Below are positions 1-12,271 of a stretch of DNA of 64,000 nt, one piece after another. The position numbers and the translations under genes are program-made. The notes beneath the pieces are model-generated. The model saw only the letters and a program-made list of their open reading frames with translations, ran no database searches and was not told the origin of the DNA. Source of the stretch: Rotaria sp. Silwood1 (lineage: Eukaryota; Rotifera; Eurotatoria; Philodinida; Philodinidae); NCBI GenBank assembly GCA_905250075.1, contig CAJNOP010000055.1:1-64000 (forward strand). Reading direction: 5' to 3'. The first letter of the stretch is position 1. Each line of letters starts with the position of its first letter.

Positions 1-634
1 TTTTTCAAAGACACCAAGTTCATAAATGAAATGGTACTCAATAAAAATGAGCAGATTCTATTATTAGAAACTCCAAGTAGCCTTTGAAGATATTTGCTCG
101 ATCTAGAGATTTGGTTAGAAGTTTCTTCTAAGGAACTATCGAATAGGAATGATCAGATTTTCATTATAACTATATTCAAGTCTACGACAAAATTATAAAT
201 ACTCATTTTTCTCCTAATCACCGTAATTGAACTATCAAATAAGCTTTTCAACCTCACATGACATGCTGTAGATGCACTTTGCCAGGTGAATGTACCTAAT
301 TTATTTTTAATTTTAACACAGTATAGCTCTCTGCGCACGTTTCCATTGTCTTTTTTTCTTCTCATCTTATGCTACTTTGACGAGATGACAATATGTATAC
401 TCTCATTGGTTCAAAAATTATATACCGACAACGACAGAATGGAGGAAGGAAAAACTAAAAAAAATTGAAGCACGAGCAAAAGCAAGAGTGAGTTTATACT
501 GAAAAAAAAAGTAGTTCTGGTGCATTTGAGATCAAAAGAGACGTTCTGTTCTGAAAAAAGGGAATTTTTGCAGTCTCTTGAAGATTTTTATACTTTTTAG
601 AGCAAAATTCGGTACTACTTTACTGGGAAATATT
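1..634. other. intergenic / 5' flank, no gene seen
   Basis: AT-rich sequence with only short open frames on both strands and no recognisable domain. A pyrimidine-rich run ending in TAG at 598-600, 34 nt before the ATG of the next gene, could be a splice or trans-splice acceptor for that gene. Confidence 0.5.
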
Positions 635-1381
635 ATGGCCAATATATCCAATTACTCTTATCTAGAATATGAACCAAACACTAAAGTTTCTGGCATCGTT
701 GCTGGTCTCGCCGGTATTTCTCTAATTGCATGGATCATTCAATCTATTCAGTCACATTTTCAACCACGTCGTCTTGTCATTTTTCTTCTTGCTTCTCATA
801 TAAATATCTTTTTGGAATTCGTGTTACGAGCAGTACTTCCTACTGCTACACTTACATCAAGATTTGTCTATACGATCATGACGGGGTTACTCGCCATCGG
901 CCAACGTCTCATTATTTTGGCAAATTACGATTTTCTAATTAAAGTCCGTGGTATTCGATCGTGCTTCACTCGAAGTATTCGCATAGGAACATTTTTGAGC
1001 ATTATGCTTTCGGCTCTTCTCACAATTCTAGCCGGTGCATTGTCTTATGATAGCAATAGGATTGAAATGAGCTTTCGTTTGAGACAAATAGCTGCAGTAA
1101 TTATTCTCTGTATGACCATTCTATTCTTTCCTATCTGGTTTGCGATGAAAATCACTAAGGATATGACAAGAAAAGGTGTTGTTTTATTGATCATCTCCGA
1201 TCTCAGTTGTGTTATTGCTGCTACGTTCGTTCTTATTACATCTTTACCCAATTATTATGTTGTTGTAAATCAAACTGAATTATGGTTTTATCTTTTTCAA
1301 ATCGCACCGATCATCCTCGCACAGTTTACGTGGACAGTATTTCATCCAAAACGAAGTTTGATCGTCGCAGCCCAACAATAA
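635..1381 (+). CDS. RTA1-like seven-transmembrane protein
   Basis: This 248-aa membrane protein has about seven hydrophobic segments and resembles the fungal RTA1/RSB1 family of lipid-translocating exporters and stress-resistance proteins. The family hallmarks I see are a Glu-x3-Arg pair in the second helix (E61 and R65, in FLEFVLRA) and a C-terminal stretch, TELWFYLF followed by a helix and FHPKRSL, matching the family pattern of an acidic residue, a Tyr/Phe-rich helix and a His-Pro-Gly-like end. The frame is open upstream of ATG 635 but has no earlier ATG there. The TTTTTAG at 594-600 may be a splice acceptor, so a short 5' exon or spliced leader is possible. The family is chiefly fungal, so horizontal origin is a reasonable inference. 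Transport substrate and location (plasma membrane or vacuole in fungi) are inferred from the family only. Confidence 0.7.
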   Translation: MANISNYSYLEYEPNTKVSGIVAGLAGISLIAWIIQSIQSHFQPRRLVIFLLASHINIFLEFVLRAVLPTATLTSRFVYTIMTGLLAIGQRLIILANYDFLIKVRGIRSCFTRSIRIGTFLSIMLSALLTILAGALSYDSNRIEMSFRLRQIAAVIILCMTILFFPIWFAMKITKDMTRKGVVLLIISDLSCVIAATFVLITSLPNYYVVVNQTELWFYLFQIAPIILAQFTWTVFHPKRSLIVAAQQ

Positions 1382-3925
1382 TATCAACAAGCATACTGAA
1401 AAGAAACAATACTCTGAATAGTCGTACAAATTAAAAAATATATATATAAATGAAGCAAATATGATTATCAATAGAGTTAGTACACAGTCAGATATGATAA
1501 TAAAACTGATGCATCATCAATATATGTTCATACAATGTTGATGAGAGACATTTAGAATGAATAGTATCGAGAAACTGACATTTCTGTCGTACTACATTCT
1601 TCTAGTGCATTGATTTCAATAATAAAAGATCACATGCAATGTCTACTGAGCACTACAACCCAACATACTGAAGCAAGTGAATCTGTAATAAAAGGTGGAC
1701 ATAATCAATCAAAGAAAATTCTTACCTTTAACGATATTAAACTAGCAATGAGAGAGATTTTACGAAAAAATAAATTACTATTCAATTTTGAGAATTGAGT
1801 TCGAAGTTTATGATTTGTTCTCGAATAATTGAATTCAATGCAAAAAACAAAGATCGTCATCGAAATTCAAAATATAAATAGAGAAATATAGAACATATCA
1901 ATTAATAATACAAACAATTGAATTACACTAAGAGATACTTTTTTCATGTAGTATTACCATCCAAAAACAGTACAGTGATGTCAGAGTATTGGAAAACAGA
2001 AATACTCCAGATTTTCAAATCAATTCAATGCAATAATTAATCAAAATCAAGCCGCAGTCATCACAAAAAAAATCAGCATAGGACACTTTTTTTTTGCTCA
2101 ATTCTGTCCTAAAAATGACTCTCATAAACTCTTTGCTCTACCCTACAGAGCGTATAAACCGAACTCGAGTATCGATTGGATTGATCACCTGATAAAAGAT
2201 TTCCATGGATTTTTTAATGTTAAGTGTTTAATTATTAATTACATCATTTCAAATGAATATTATGCATGTATAAAAAACGACTCCATTTGAATTTGATTCA
2301 AATACTACTTTTTTTATCCCAATATAATCCAATCTTCATCTTGTTTTGATTTTTTCGTCAAATCTTTCTTGTCCTTTAAAACCCATTGATAAATTTCCAT
2401 TAACTAAAATAAGCGAATCTTTTTAATCGATTAGAAAGAATTCAACAAAAAAAGAATCTTGACAATAAAAATCTCAAATTAAAAGCAAATGAAAATAGTT
2501 TCATTTTAATTTAATCTTGATGAAAAATAAGCGTTTCCATTCCAAAATTTTGCCATTTTTTTTGTCTGAGTGCTATTAATGTGGTAAGAAGTTTTCAGTC
2601 TCCTCGAAATCGAAAGAGTTTGTATTGAGCGATAATGAATCAAAATGGCTTTCATATTTGTAAGTTTTTCTGTTGATATTGAGAAAACTCTTTCAAATGA
2701 CTTTTTATTAAAAAAAGTTAACAGTTCAAACTATTTTGTCCTCCCATGATCATGGTCTCAGTTCTATTTCGTTAACTCTGATCTTACCATTTTATGATAT
2801 AGACATCAATCGATTCTAGAAAATTTGACATATCCATGCTTATACTGCAAAATCATCAATGAGAATGTACTATTTCAACCTGAGATTCAAAAGTTCTTGT
2901 AATCGAACAAAGTCAATCGATTTCTCATATCTCACATGATTTCTGTAGATAGAAAGCAGTCGTAGAAGTCCTAGTCTATGCATATTTTAAACTACGTAAT
3001 TTGTGCACTTAATTTCCAGTGTGGTATTTCTTTTTCATAGATGATACCAAACGGCTTGGTATCTCAGTCCGTCTGTGTATTTCCAACGAAACATAAAAAT
3101 TTTGAAAGAATGATATTTGTATAAAAGCTTTTAATATTAACAGTCGTTGATTTCCACGAATATGTCAAGCCTACTAAAATCTTCATATGATCATCGATAC
3201 TTGAGCTGATTAAAGTGTCTTTATTGTACGGCGATCAAATGACATCACTATTAAATATTTGTTTTTCTGATTGTTTGCAAGTTGATAAATAGAAAAGAAA
3301 ATTAAATGTTCTATAAAATTAAAATTATCTATATTGTAGAAGTGCATCATGACCCACGAAAAGTGCGAATTTTTTTCCACTTCTGTTACAATACTTTATC
3401 ACTCCAGCTGTGCTTATTTCATATAGAACACAAGCTTATTAATAAGAAATAAGCAAGAGTGAAGAAGCAAAAGAGTGAATAGATGACAGAGTAAGCCACA
3501 GTCAATTCCATTCAATCATTGATTGCTGATTTAACTAACATTTACCGACGTTACAGGAATAGGTGTCTGCCAAATTTCTACCAAAGAGGTGCGAAGTTTA
3601 TTGTTTTGTTCTGGAGATATTTAAATTTTCCTAACAATACGATTAGCAAACCAGCACACTTTTTGTCAATTGTTTAATGACATCCATATCTCCTGAAGAA
3701 CACATCCATATGGCTTGAAACTTCTAGAGTATATATATGTCAGTTTTCAGTATTTATTATAAGAAAGAAACGAGTTTAAATGAATGAGTTTTTGCTCACT
3801 TGACCAATATTGTCAAGTATATAACAAAATCTTCTTTGTTCGATGTTCAATACAACAAAAAACTCATTATTCTGAATAGATCTTATTATTACTTAGGCAA
3901 CTCATCCATAAAGTAATATCAGATC
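1382..3925. other. intergenic, no gene seen
   Basis: About 2.5 kb of AT-rich DNA with many poly-A and poly-T runs. The longest ATG-led frames are around 60 codons and have no recognisable motif. I see no inverted or tandem repeat. Confidence 0.5.
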
Positions 3926-5020
3926 TTAACATTTATTGGTTTTTAAATATTTTAAAATAACTTTTTTCGCATTTAAAGTTAATTCTTCTGTAAATAAATT
4001 TCGATCGTTCGAAGATAAATTATTCCACATATCTTCATTTCCGTTTTCATATAATTGATCCATAATATCTTTTACATAAATATTTAATAATTCTTTTAAT
4101 TTTTCTTTATCATCTCTAGTAACATGACCAACTTTACTAAGTGCATTATTCAACCGATTATCAGTAATTAAAGCATCAATTTCAAATCTTAATAAATCAA
4201 CATTTGAAAATTGTTCATCATTTTTAAATACTTGTTTTTGTGCTTGATTATATTTATCTTCAGCGAATTCTTCAATTTTCTTTTTGACAATAGCACGTAT
4301 AGGAGAACCTTTATTTGTTTTAATCATAATTTCATGCATTGGTTTAATTACTATACCTTCAGCTTTATTGTCTTCATGAAGAGGTGGAAGTCCAAGTTTA
4401 CCTGGTATATGAGAATTAAAACCAAGTTTAAAATCGAGAGCTTCTTCATATTTACCAATAAATAATGGTTCAGCATACAATAAATTCACATGTTGAAAAG
4501 CGGTTATAGCATATTCATAATCAAGATAAGTTTGTTTATCATTAATAGATATGGCTAAATCAAATGCATAGAATTCAATATCAGGGCAATACCAAATACC
4601 AGTTTGAATTGCATTTATATTAGGTAATTTTGGTACATCTGGATGTGGATAATAGCCACCAAATAATTCACCAAATACATACAATTTTTCTAAATTAGGA
4701 AATGTATTTTGAACGAATTGATAAATTTGTTGAATTTTGGGAATAATTTCATTGAATAATCGACGTTTATAACCAAAAAACTCATCAGTATCAGATAATA
4801 AACTTGTTCGTTTTCCACACTGTATACGTTGACCATTATTATCACATAGAAAACAAAAATTTGCTCCATGAACTTTTTCTGTTACACACCATAATATACG
4901 TTTGAATGTTGTATTATCAGATTTTTCTAAAGTCCAATTACTACTACTTTCACTTATTTTACCATAACCTTCAAATTCAGACATTGCTTTTTTAGTTGTA
5001 TTCAAAGACATAAAATACAT
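3926..5020 (-). CDS. ATP-dependent RNA ligase, Rnl2-type
   Basis: This is an intronless 364-aa protein of the covalent nucleotidyltransferase superfamily, closest to T4 Rnl2 and kinetoplastid editing ligases, which seal 3'-OH/5'-phosphate RNA nicks through a lysyl-AMP intermediate. All core motifs are visible: motif I TEKVHGAN with catalytic Lys49, motif Ia GKRTSLL (69-75), motif III VFGELFGG (115-122), motif IIIa EFYAFDL (149-155), motif IV EGIVIKP (221-227) and motif V IVKKK (244-248). A helical, charged C-terminal region of about 110 residues follows, as in Rnl2-type enzymes. ATG 5020 is used here; Met4 and Met13 are alternatives. The family is sparse in animals and common in phages, protists and bacteria, so horizontal acquisition is plausible. 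A role in RNA repair after stress is inference. Confidence 0.9.
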   Translation of the reverse strand: MYFMSLNTTKKAMSEFEGYGKISESSSNWTLEKSDNTTFKRILWCVTEKVHGANFCFLCDNNGQRIQCGKRTSLLSDTDEFFGYKRRLFNEIIPKIQQIYQFVQNTFPNLEKLYVFGELFGGYYPHPDVPKLPNINAIQTGIWYCPDIEFYAFDLAISINDKQTYLDYEYAITAFQHVNLLYAEPLFIGKYEEALDFKLGFNSHIPGKLGLPPLHEDNKAEGIVIKPMHEIMIKTNKGSPIRAIVKKKIEEFAEDKYNQAQKQVFKNDEQFSNVDLLRFEIDALITDNRLNNALSKVGHVTRDDKEKLKELLNIYVKDIMDQLYENGNEDMWNNLSSNDRNLFTEELTLNAKKVILKYLKTNKC

Positions 5021-6802
5021 ATATAAAAAAATAAATGTTATTACACAATTCAGTCATGACGTGTTTTTATTAGAGAAGAGAAGAAAAAAAAGCTTCATCA
5101 TATGTTGGCTTTTCTTCTGTTCTATACTATTTAAGAATGACTCATACAAATGTTTTTTTTGTAGATATAACATATAGAATATTTCATCAGTACGAAGACT
5201 TGACAATAGTCTTTTACATAAAAATAAAATAAATCATATAATATTAATTTTTAATTTCTACAATATAAGAATTAGATGAAAATGTAATGTCAATAAATAA
5301 TTCCAAATTGAATCTGATTTTACTGATATTTTCTGGATTTTGTATGCTATAAAAGAGAGAAAAGATAAACTTGTATATGAAAAAAGAACAAAACAATCTG
5401 TCTCACCTATCTTTGATTGTTTTATAAACTGAATCAAATCATTTATTTAAATTTCAAGCTAATTCAATTGATTATTTTATCTCAAAGTTAACGCAACTAT
5501 ACACATCAATATATTGTTTCGATGTTTGTTTTCATCATGTTATTGATCAACAATAGTATAATCGACTTTTACTTTGAGTTTATTCTAAACAATTGTTCGA
5601 ACATTGAGCAATTTCTGAGACATGATAAATAAAAGGGTGCTTGACAAGTTTGTTCTTTCAAACTTTCGCCGACATCTTTCACTACAAATCTATTGATGCA
5701 AGTGATAATGGTATCAATTGTCCTGTTGATGTTTAAAGTAGATATAAGCTATTTATGCTATCTATAGCTGACATTCTTGTTGTTTTGACTCAAACAATCG
5801 TCCATTCATTTGATCGAATTCTGTTAGATGGAATTCGGTATTTATTTTCGATATTAATCTTCAAACATACTAATCATTGTAGCTTAGGTGCATTTTTTTT
5901 GTGTTGTATTTGAATAGAAGTTGTTTGTCAGACTTTCACATTGTATTTTACTTTTTCACAAGTATAACTGTTTAAAACAAAAATGTGGCACTTATGAATT
6001 AAAAAGACTTTGATTCACCATTGAAAATGATGTTCTAAAAAAATTAAAAAAACATATGGTACATAAAAACTTGAATTGCAATGAATAATAATAAATAATT
6101 ATGAAATTTCAGTTCTTTTCTAGGTAAAAATAAGTTACTCGATTGTGTTCAATTCATCAATAGTAAAGTCATATGTATTTTATTGAATGATTAACTTCAA
6201 AATGACAGAAAAACAGAAAAAGTAACTAAAAACTTGTCAGGTTTATAAGATGATTGAAATTCAAGAATAAGATAATAAATAATCAATACTGCTATTTTAT
6301 CCCTTTACCCCATTGAGCAATCTTGCAGAGTTTCAAAAAACATGAATTTTCATAACTTTTGCCGACATTATTTGTCCATATCATTGACATACCAGGACGA
6401 CCTATGTTATGTTTGCCTTTGTTGCTTCATCAAGACATTCAAGAAACACTCTCGAGAGGTAAAAGGTTAAAATATTTTCTTTCTCCACTATAGCAGTACA
6501 GTATTTTTGAAAAGAAGCAAATAGTATCATGTTCATTAGAGAAAAAAGTCTAAAGAAAAAGAATTGTCAGTAGTGCATGAAATCTCACCAAAAAATTTAA
6601 AAATAAGACACTGCTTTTTGCCAGGTTAGCATTGTAAAATTCAAAGTTGGAATACATATTCGTTTCGTGGTTAATATGCAATAATTCAAAGTATAATAAT
6701 ATATGAGGAATTAAGTTGAATGTAAAAAAAAAGTAGGAAATCACTAGAAAACAAATAAGTAAGTTATTGTCAATGCTTTGCTAATTTCGGTAGTAATATT
6801 AC
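5021..6802. other. intergenic, no gene seen
   Basis: About 1.8 kb of AT-rich sequence between the RNA ligase promoter side and the 3' end of the IAP gene. No open frame here has a recognisable domain, and I see no repeat. Confidence 0.5.
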
Positions 6803-8716
6803 TTAAATGTATACTCGAACAAACGCTTCAATATCCCTACGACATATAGGGCATATACGAATTGTTTGACTACAACTAACACAAACAGATAAATGACCAC
6901 AAGGAATGCAAGCAAGACGTTTTTCCTCTTTCCAACACAAAACACAAGGATTGTTTATAGATAATTTAGTTTCTGAAATAGTTTCCTCTGCTTTCTCCAC
7001 TTCATTTGTTTTTTCCATAGTCATCGGCTCCACTATAGTTGGTGCTTGTGTTGATGTATCGTTTGTTTTAATTACTGAATCATTTGTTGAAGTTATCGAA
7101 ACGGATGGTGAAACAAATTCTTCTCGATTTAAGTTATCTACGAATGAACGCTTAATTATGGATAGCTCATTTTTTTTAAAAACTATATTATACAAACCAG
7201 ATTGTGTTTGTTCGCGAATCAATTTCATTTTAACACTTGGTATTATGATATTATCTTTATTTCCATTAATATGTTCGATTTGTCTTTGAAGAATGACACA
7301 AGCAATGAATAGATCACATTCGCTGACAAAGTCATCTTCTGAAGAAATATATTAATGAAGACAAATTCATTTTGTAGTGAATACATTTTTTACTATGTTT
7401 ATTCGCTCACGTTTCAACTGAAGTTGATCTTCCCAGCAACGTTTTACGACTGATAATTTAAAATTTTGACTGAGTAATCTTTGTGAGATTGGTAGATCGA
7501 GTCGAGCAGCAACTAGACGTGATAATAGTCTTTCATCGTTTATTTGCAATCGGTGATGATTTGAAACAGATGAATTATCTGTTTTATTTGCCGAAGCTTT
7601 AGACCTCTCAAGCTCTATAAAAGAAAATTCCTATGTATGTTGTCGTTCTCCAAAAAAATAACTTGTTCAACCTTGTTGAATGCTTTTGGTTTGTTGACCT
7701 TTAGTGTAAAGTTGATTACTACTTAATTGTCTGGCATATGCACAGTGTGGAAACCATCTTATGTGCTCAATTAATGGATTATCATTTTTGCTCCAATTCT
7801 GTAGTGATCCATTACAATAAAAACATCTCACAATATTGTTTATGCCGGTGTAAAAGAAACCAGCTTTTACTAAATCATCAACAGAAGGTGATGGCTCATT
7901 GGTCCATGCTTCAAAAGTTGCTTTTCGACTTTGAATATTGGCATAATCAATATGATATGGTGATGAAGGAGCATTTTGATCGAATCGAAGTCGATTCATA
8001 TTATTCAATGAAGTTTCTTGATTACTATTGTTGTTTGTTGAAATTTCATTTACAGCCAAAATGGATGAAGGCTCTGTTTGTGTTAGCACTAATAATACGA
8101 AGGAGCATTTTGGCGACAAAGTTTTGTGGACTTCAATTGGATCATCTATATTTCCTGTCCATTGTTGACAAATGAGGTTACAATATAAACAAATAACACG
8201 ATCTCCAACATTGCATTGGAAAAATCCAGCTGTGATCATTTGTTCCTTCGTTGGTACTGTTTCGTCTGGCCAATGTGAAAATGTTCGGCGACGTACTTGT
8301 TTAAGGATATCTAGTTCAGCAAATTTTTTTCGTTTATTCCATTGACTGCTCTCTAATTCCAGTTTCTGTCGTTTGGCAGGATTTTCCACAACATTGAGTA
8401 TCAACTTTCCCTTAGATTGTACGGAATGAACAAATGAACAATTGGGACTACGTTCAAGATGGATATAAAATGGTTCCATCTCTCGAGTCCATCCAGACAC
8501 TTCGAGGCCACATATGCTACATCGAGTAGTATCACCTACTCCTGTATATTGGAAGCCACCAGTTTTCATTCGATTAGATGAATGTATACCGTACGTGTTC
8601 ATCTGATTACATACTTCCAATACATGCTGATACAAATCACTCTGCTTTTGAAAGAGCTGTCGTTTGCAACCCTTATTTTGTATAAACTGACACCGTTCGT
8701 GCGTAAGTATCTCCAT
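6803..8716 (-). CDS. inhibitor of apoptosis protein (three BIR domains + RING)
   Basis: This gene encodes a BIRC/IAP-family E3 ubiquitin ligase of 594 aa in three exons: 8716-7672, 7614-7411 and 7338-6803. The introns are 57 and 72 nt with GT-AG ends, and both are phase 1. Three BIR zinc folds follow one another: BIR1 with Cys66, Cys69, His86 and Cys93; BIR2 with Cys176, Cys179, His197 and Cys204; BIR3 with Cys298, Cys301, His318 and Cys325. A C-terminal RING starts near residue 548 (CVLC, then IPCGHLSVC, then CPIC) and ends in the family-typical FVRVYI. BIR2 and BIR3 have the usual FxxW helix start (RTFSHW, ATFEAW); BIR1 lacks it. A middle stretch (about 350-450) could hold a UBA-like helix bundle, but I cannot show it. 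Family members bind caspases or IAP antagonists through BIR grooves and ubiquitinate partners in the cytosol. ATG 8716 follows a TCTAG, a possible (trans-)splice acceptor. Confidence 0.92.
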
Positions 8717-11284
8717 CTAGACCATAAAACTATGTTAGCAGGTTTGCAGCAAAACAATATTGGACTGCAATTCAGCTATCTAAAATGATAACAAAATGCA
8801 CAATCATCTATTCAAGGTCCTTTAAAAGTTCGCACAAAAAACACAATTTTTATAACTTAAGTGAATATTTAAATTAAACAAATATTGTTTTTCAGATTAT
8901 TGATATCATTATAAAGTTCCCATTTACGTGATCGATTTTTACAAATATTATTCAACATTACTTCTTCAGCTTGAATACACGAATAAGTCTTCTTCAAATC
9001 TTTAAAAGCCATCATATGGTATTTTTTTTTCTTAATTGTTCGATATGTGTAGGGAGCGTATGTGAAGATAAAATATGCAATCTTACTATCAAGAAAGCTA
9101 CTACCCCACATCCACATTCACCATCATCATCACCAACACAATCGCAACGGGTAGATTGACTGTCTTCCGAACTTACTGCGTAACCAATAATCACTTTGAA
9201 ATAATTTTATTCCGTAACGAAATTCACGCACATAGCATCTATCAAAGAAGGCAAACTGAAGATTATCAATGTTCTGCGTTACTGAGTAACTGAAATTTTA
9301 CTGGCCTTCAATGTTTTATGATGTAGAATTTATCTCATCTAATTAGTTTAGTTACCAGTCAAACTGTTTCATGTTAAGCGGTTAGACTCTTGCTACATAC
9401 GTCAAAGTGTAGAATAAGTTCTATGATACATATTAAGATTTGAGTTCATATCCGAAAAATAATTACAGGATGAAATATAATGAAATGTTGCATTCTGTGT
9501 CAGAGCCACAAAATCAGTAAAAATATTGATCGTATCAGATAATTGTTGGGATATTTCTAAGCATTGCATTGGAATAATGTCTTTTTTCGATGTTTAAAAT
9601 AACACCATTTTCACATGATTCGTTTACATTAATTGAAATAACATGAAAGATGCCTTAATCAGTTTCTACTATGGTTGCAATGTTAAAATCGGGCAAACGA
9701 AAAACATGTTTGTTTACTCAACAGTTTTTTCGTTGACTTCCAAAATATATTCGGGTCAATTATCCACGATGATACACAGCCATATACTGATCAATTAAGA
9801 TGGAAGCTGACAACAGTCTACGTAGACCGTTTACAACAATCATAAGGAATATTTTACAGTGTAGCACAAGCATCGTAAACAATGATTGTAAAAAATTGTC
9901 GTGTACAACTATTATTAAAATACGGTACCATTAAACAACGCTTGGATAACACTGTAAGCCATCTCATACGCCTGCTGTAAATGATTTTACATATGATTAT
10001 TATTTTCCATTTTATTTATTACTATACAGTCGCCAACAAAAACATTCTACATTGATTCAATAGGCTATCAAATACAATGCATTGATTCAAACCGTACTAT
10101 ACATCATTATTGCCCAACATACATTATTTAACTCGGCACCTAAAAATGTACTAGACCATGTAATATAACGAATATAAATGTCACCGAATAGTCAAAAACA
10201 TATATATATATAAGTGAGTACCTATGAGACGTTTAACAGAAGGGTAAAGTCATAAGACAATTGGTATTAGGATATAGTGATAAGGTTATAATCATGAAGA
10301 GATATAGGCATGAGTCTCGGCATCAAAGTAACAGTATAGAGTTAAGAGTACACCGCAATAGTATATGTCTAACTTCACAGGTATGACTATATGCATAAGC
10401 GGATGTATATTAAGGTGAGGAAGCAAGGACTTACTGATGGCTGCTGTTTTCGCTTCATGACGGTCGTAAACATTATTGCGTACTGCCGTAATCGTCAGAA
10501 GTACGGCAGTTTCACGGCCCGAATGTCACTGCAAATGATGCCTGTTTTTTTCCATATAGCACACGGCGTCATACGTCCATAATAATGCGCCTACCAAAAA
10601 AGTTGGCTTACGGTCATAAGTGAGATATTTACGCCGTCGTAACCGAATGTTTAAGATTGTTTACGGTCGTCGTAGTGATTCATCTGGAATATTTTCCGTG
10701 TACTAATAGCACTTTGGAGTAGAGTTGTTCACTCTTTTTACATTACCTTTTAAAAACAAGTTACAGGTTGACTAAACTGTAGGATACTGAAATTCTGCGT
10801 ATTGCGTGTTTTTCAAAGATTTTTCTATGATTACGATAAATCAGTAAAGTCAACTGAGAACGATCAGTCTTACTTAGAACTTCTACAAAGTCCAGACTGA
10901 CTAACCTTGTAGAAGTTTTGGTTTTACTTTGAAAACATCTATTCTTTGGCAAGTCATGTTCTCGTTATAGAATTATTGAAGAAACTATTCTACGATGTCA
11001 TGCATCTAGCCAAATAACTTATTCTTTGTGACCTTATATATTTTTTCTAACTACTAGCATACATTATACGAAATGCGCAGGAATAATAGCATATATAAGT
11101 TGTATTTCAAACACCGTACACAATAAGTTGATTCGTAAATATACGTAATTGTGAAGCAAATCGCTGCGTATCAATCTTCAAATAACTACTATATCGAAGA
11201 TTACGATTACCGTTGAATTCAGTGTGGTGCCTGAGCTCTTACGTGAAGACTTTATCTGATGTCGCTACCATGAAAGAGAATACA
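8717..11284. other. intergenic, gene-poor
   Basis: About 2.6 kb without a supportable gene. A C-rich tract (ACCCCACATCCACATTCACC) lies near 9103-9122. From about 10450 to 10680 the sequence is unusually CpG-rich and repeats TACGGC/ACGGTCGTAA-like words in both orientations, which looks like a decayed repeat, but I could not define ends. Confidence 0.45.
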
Positions 11285-12271
11285 TCCTATTCCGCGATGT
11301 CGAACATTCCGGAATCAGTTCCATCCAATTCCGGGAACTCGACCATCATTCAATATAACAGATCTACCCGTCACTGACAGAGTTTCATCAAATTTCCGGA
11401 ATTCCCAGAACTAAGTTCAGACAGAATTACCCCGAATTCCCAGCAATGCCGAAATCGGACGTAATTCCGTCCGATTTCGAAATTCTGGGAATTGCTTCCA
11501 ATTCCAGAGTTCGTCGGGATTCCATCTCCACTTAATTCCGGAATCAGATGGAATTTCTAGGAATTCCGTGTAATTCCGTACCGGAATTACTTCCTGCCCT
11601 CACTCTCACGCATAGTGTTGTGACTGAAGATTATTCCCTCGCATAAGTAAGTAATTCCGATACGGAATTCCGGGAATTGAGTCGAGAGGGAATCGCACGG
11701 AATTGGACGGAATTTCCGGGAATTCCATCCGATGCCAGAATTCCGAGCATTGCTTCCAAATCCGGAATTGGTGGGGATTCCATCTCCACTCAATTCCCGG
11801 AAAACCGGAATCGGACAGAATTCCTAGGAATTCCGTGCAATTCCGTCTGGACTCAATTCCCGGAATTTCGTACCGGAATTACTTCCCGCCCTCACCCTCA
11901 TGCATAGTGTTGTGACTGAAGATTATTCTCTTGCATAAGTAAGTAATTCCGGTACGGAATTCCGGGAATTGGGTCGAGAGGGAATCGTACGGAATTCCTG
12001 GAAATTCCTAGGAATTCCGTCTTATTGCGCAATTCCGGAATTGGTGGAGATTCCATTGGCACTCAATTCCCAGAATTCTGGAATCCGACGGAATTCCGGA
12101 ATTGCTGGGAATTCGGAGTAATTCCGTCTGGACTAAGTTCCGGGAATTGACGGAACTCGGTCAGTGACTAATAGGTCTGTTATTGGTAATGACGATCGAG
12201 TTCCCGGAATTGGATGGAACTGGTTCCGGGTGTGGAACTGATTCCGCAATGTTCAACATTACGGAATAGGA
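11285..12271. mobile_element. GGAATTCC-rich foldback element with terminal inverted repeats
   Basis: The two ends are inverted copies of each other. The left arm (about 11285-11385) begins TCCTATTCCG and contains CCAATTCCGGGAACTCGA, AACAGA and TCACTGAC. The right arm (about 12146-12271) repeats these words in reverse complement and in the same order, with one short internal duplication. The roughly 760 bp between the arms is built of diverged GGAATTCC/CCGGAATT words arranged in a direct repeat of about 292 bp: CATAGTGTTGTGACTGAAG occurs at 11611 and again at 11903. GC content is clearly above the surroundings. There is no coding capacity beyond repeat-driven frames, and target-site duplications are not obvious. 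The element is best described as a non-autonomous foldback or MITE-like insertion. Confidence 0.75.
11500..12060. repeat. ~292-bp direct repeat inside the foldback element
   Basis: Two consecutive copies share CTCCACT-AATTCC, TACCGGAATTACTTCC, CATAGTGTTGTGACTGAAG, CATAAGTAAGTAATTCC and TCGAGAGGGAATCG in the same order, offset by 292 bp. A partial third copy begins near 12040. Confidence 0.75.

Noticed and set aside
1610-1798. 62-codon plus-strand frame downstream of the RTA1-like gene
   Set aside because: No similarity, no signal or membrane segment, and separated from the upstream gene by stops in all frames.
9391-9460. Possible tRNA-like A-box and B-box words (GCGGTTAGACTCTTG, GAGTTCATATCC)
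   Set aside because: I could not fold a cloverleaf with paired acceptor and anticodon arms.
11587-11915. Overlapping open frames inside the GGAATTCC element
   Set aside because: They translate the repeat words on both strands (RIPRNS-like periodic peptides) and carry no independent coding signal.
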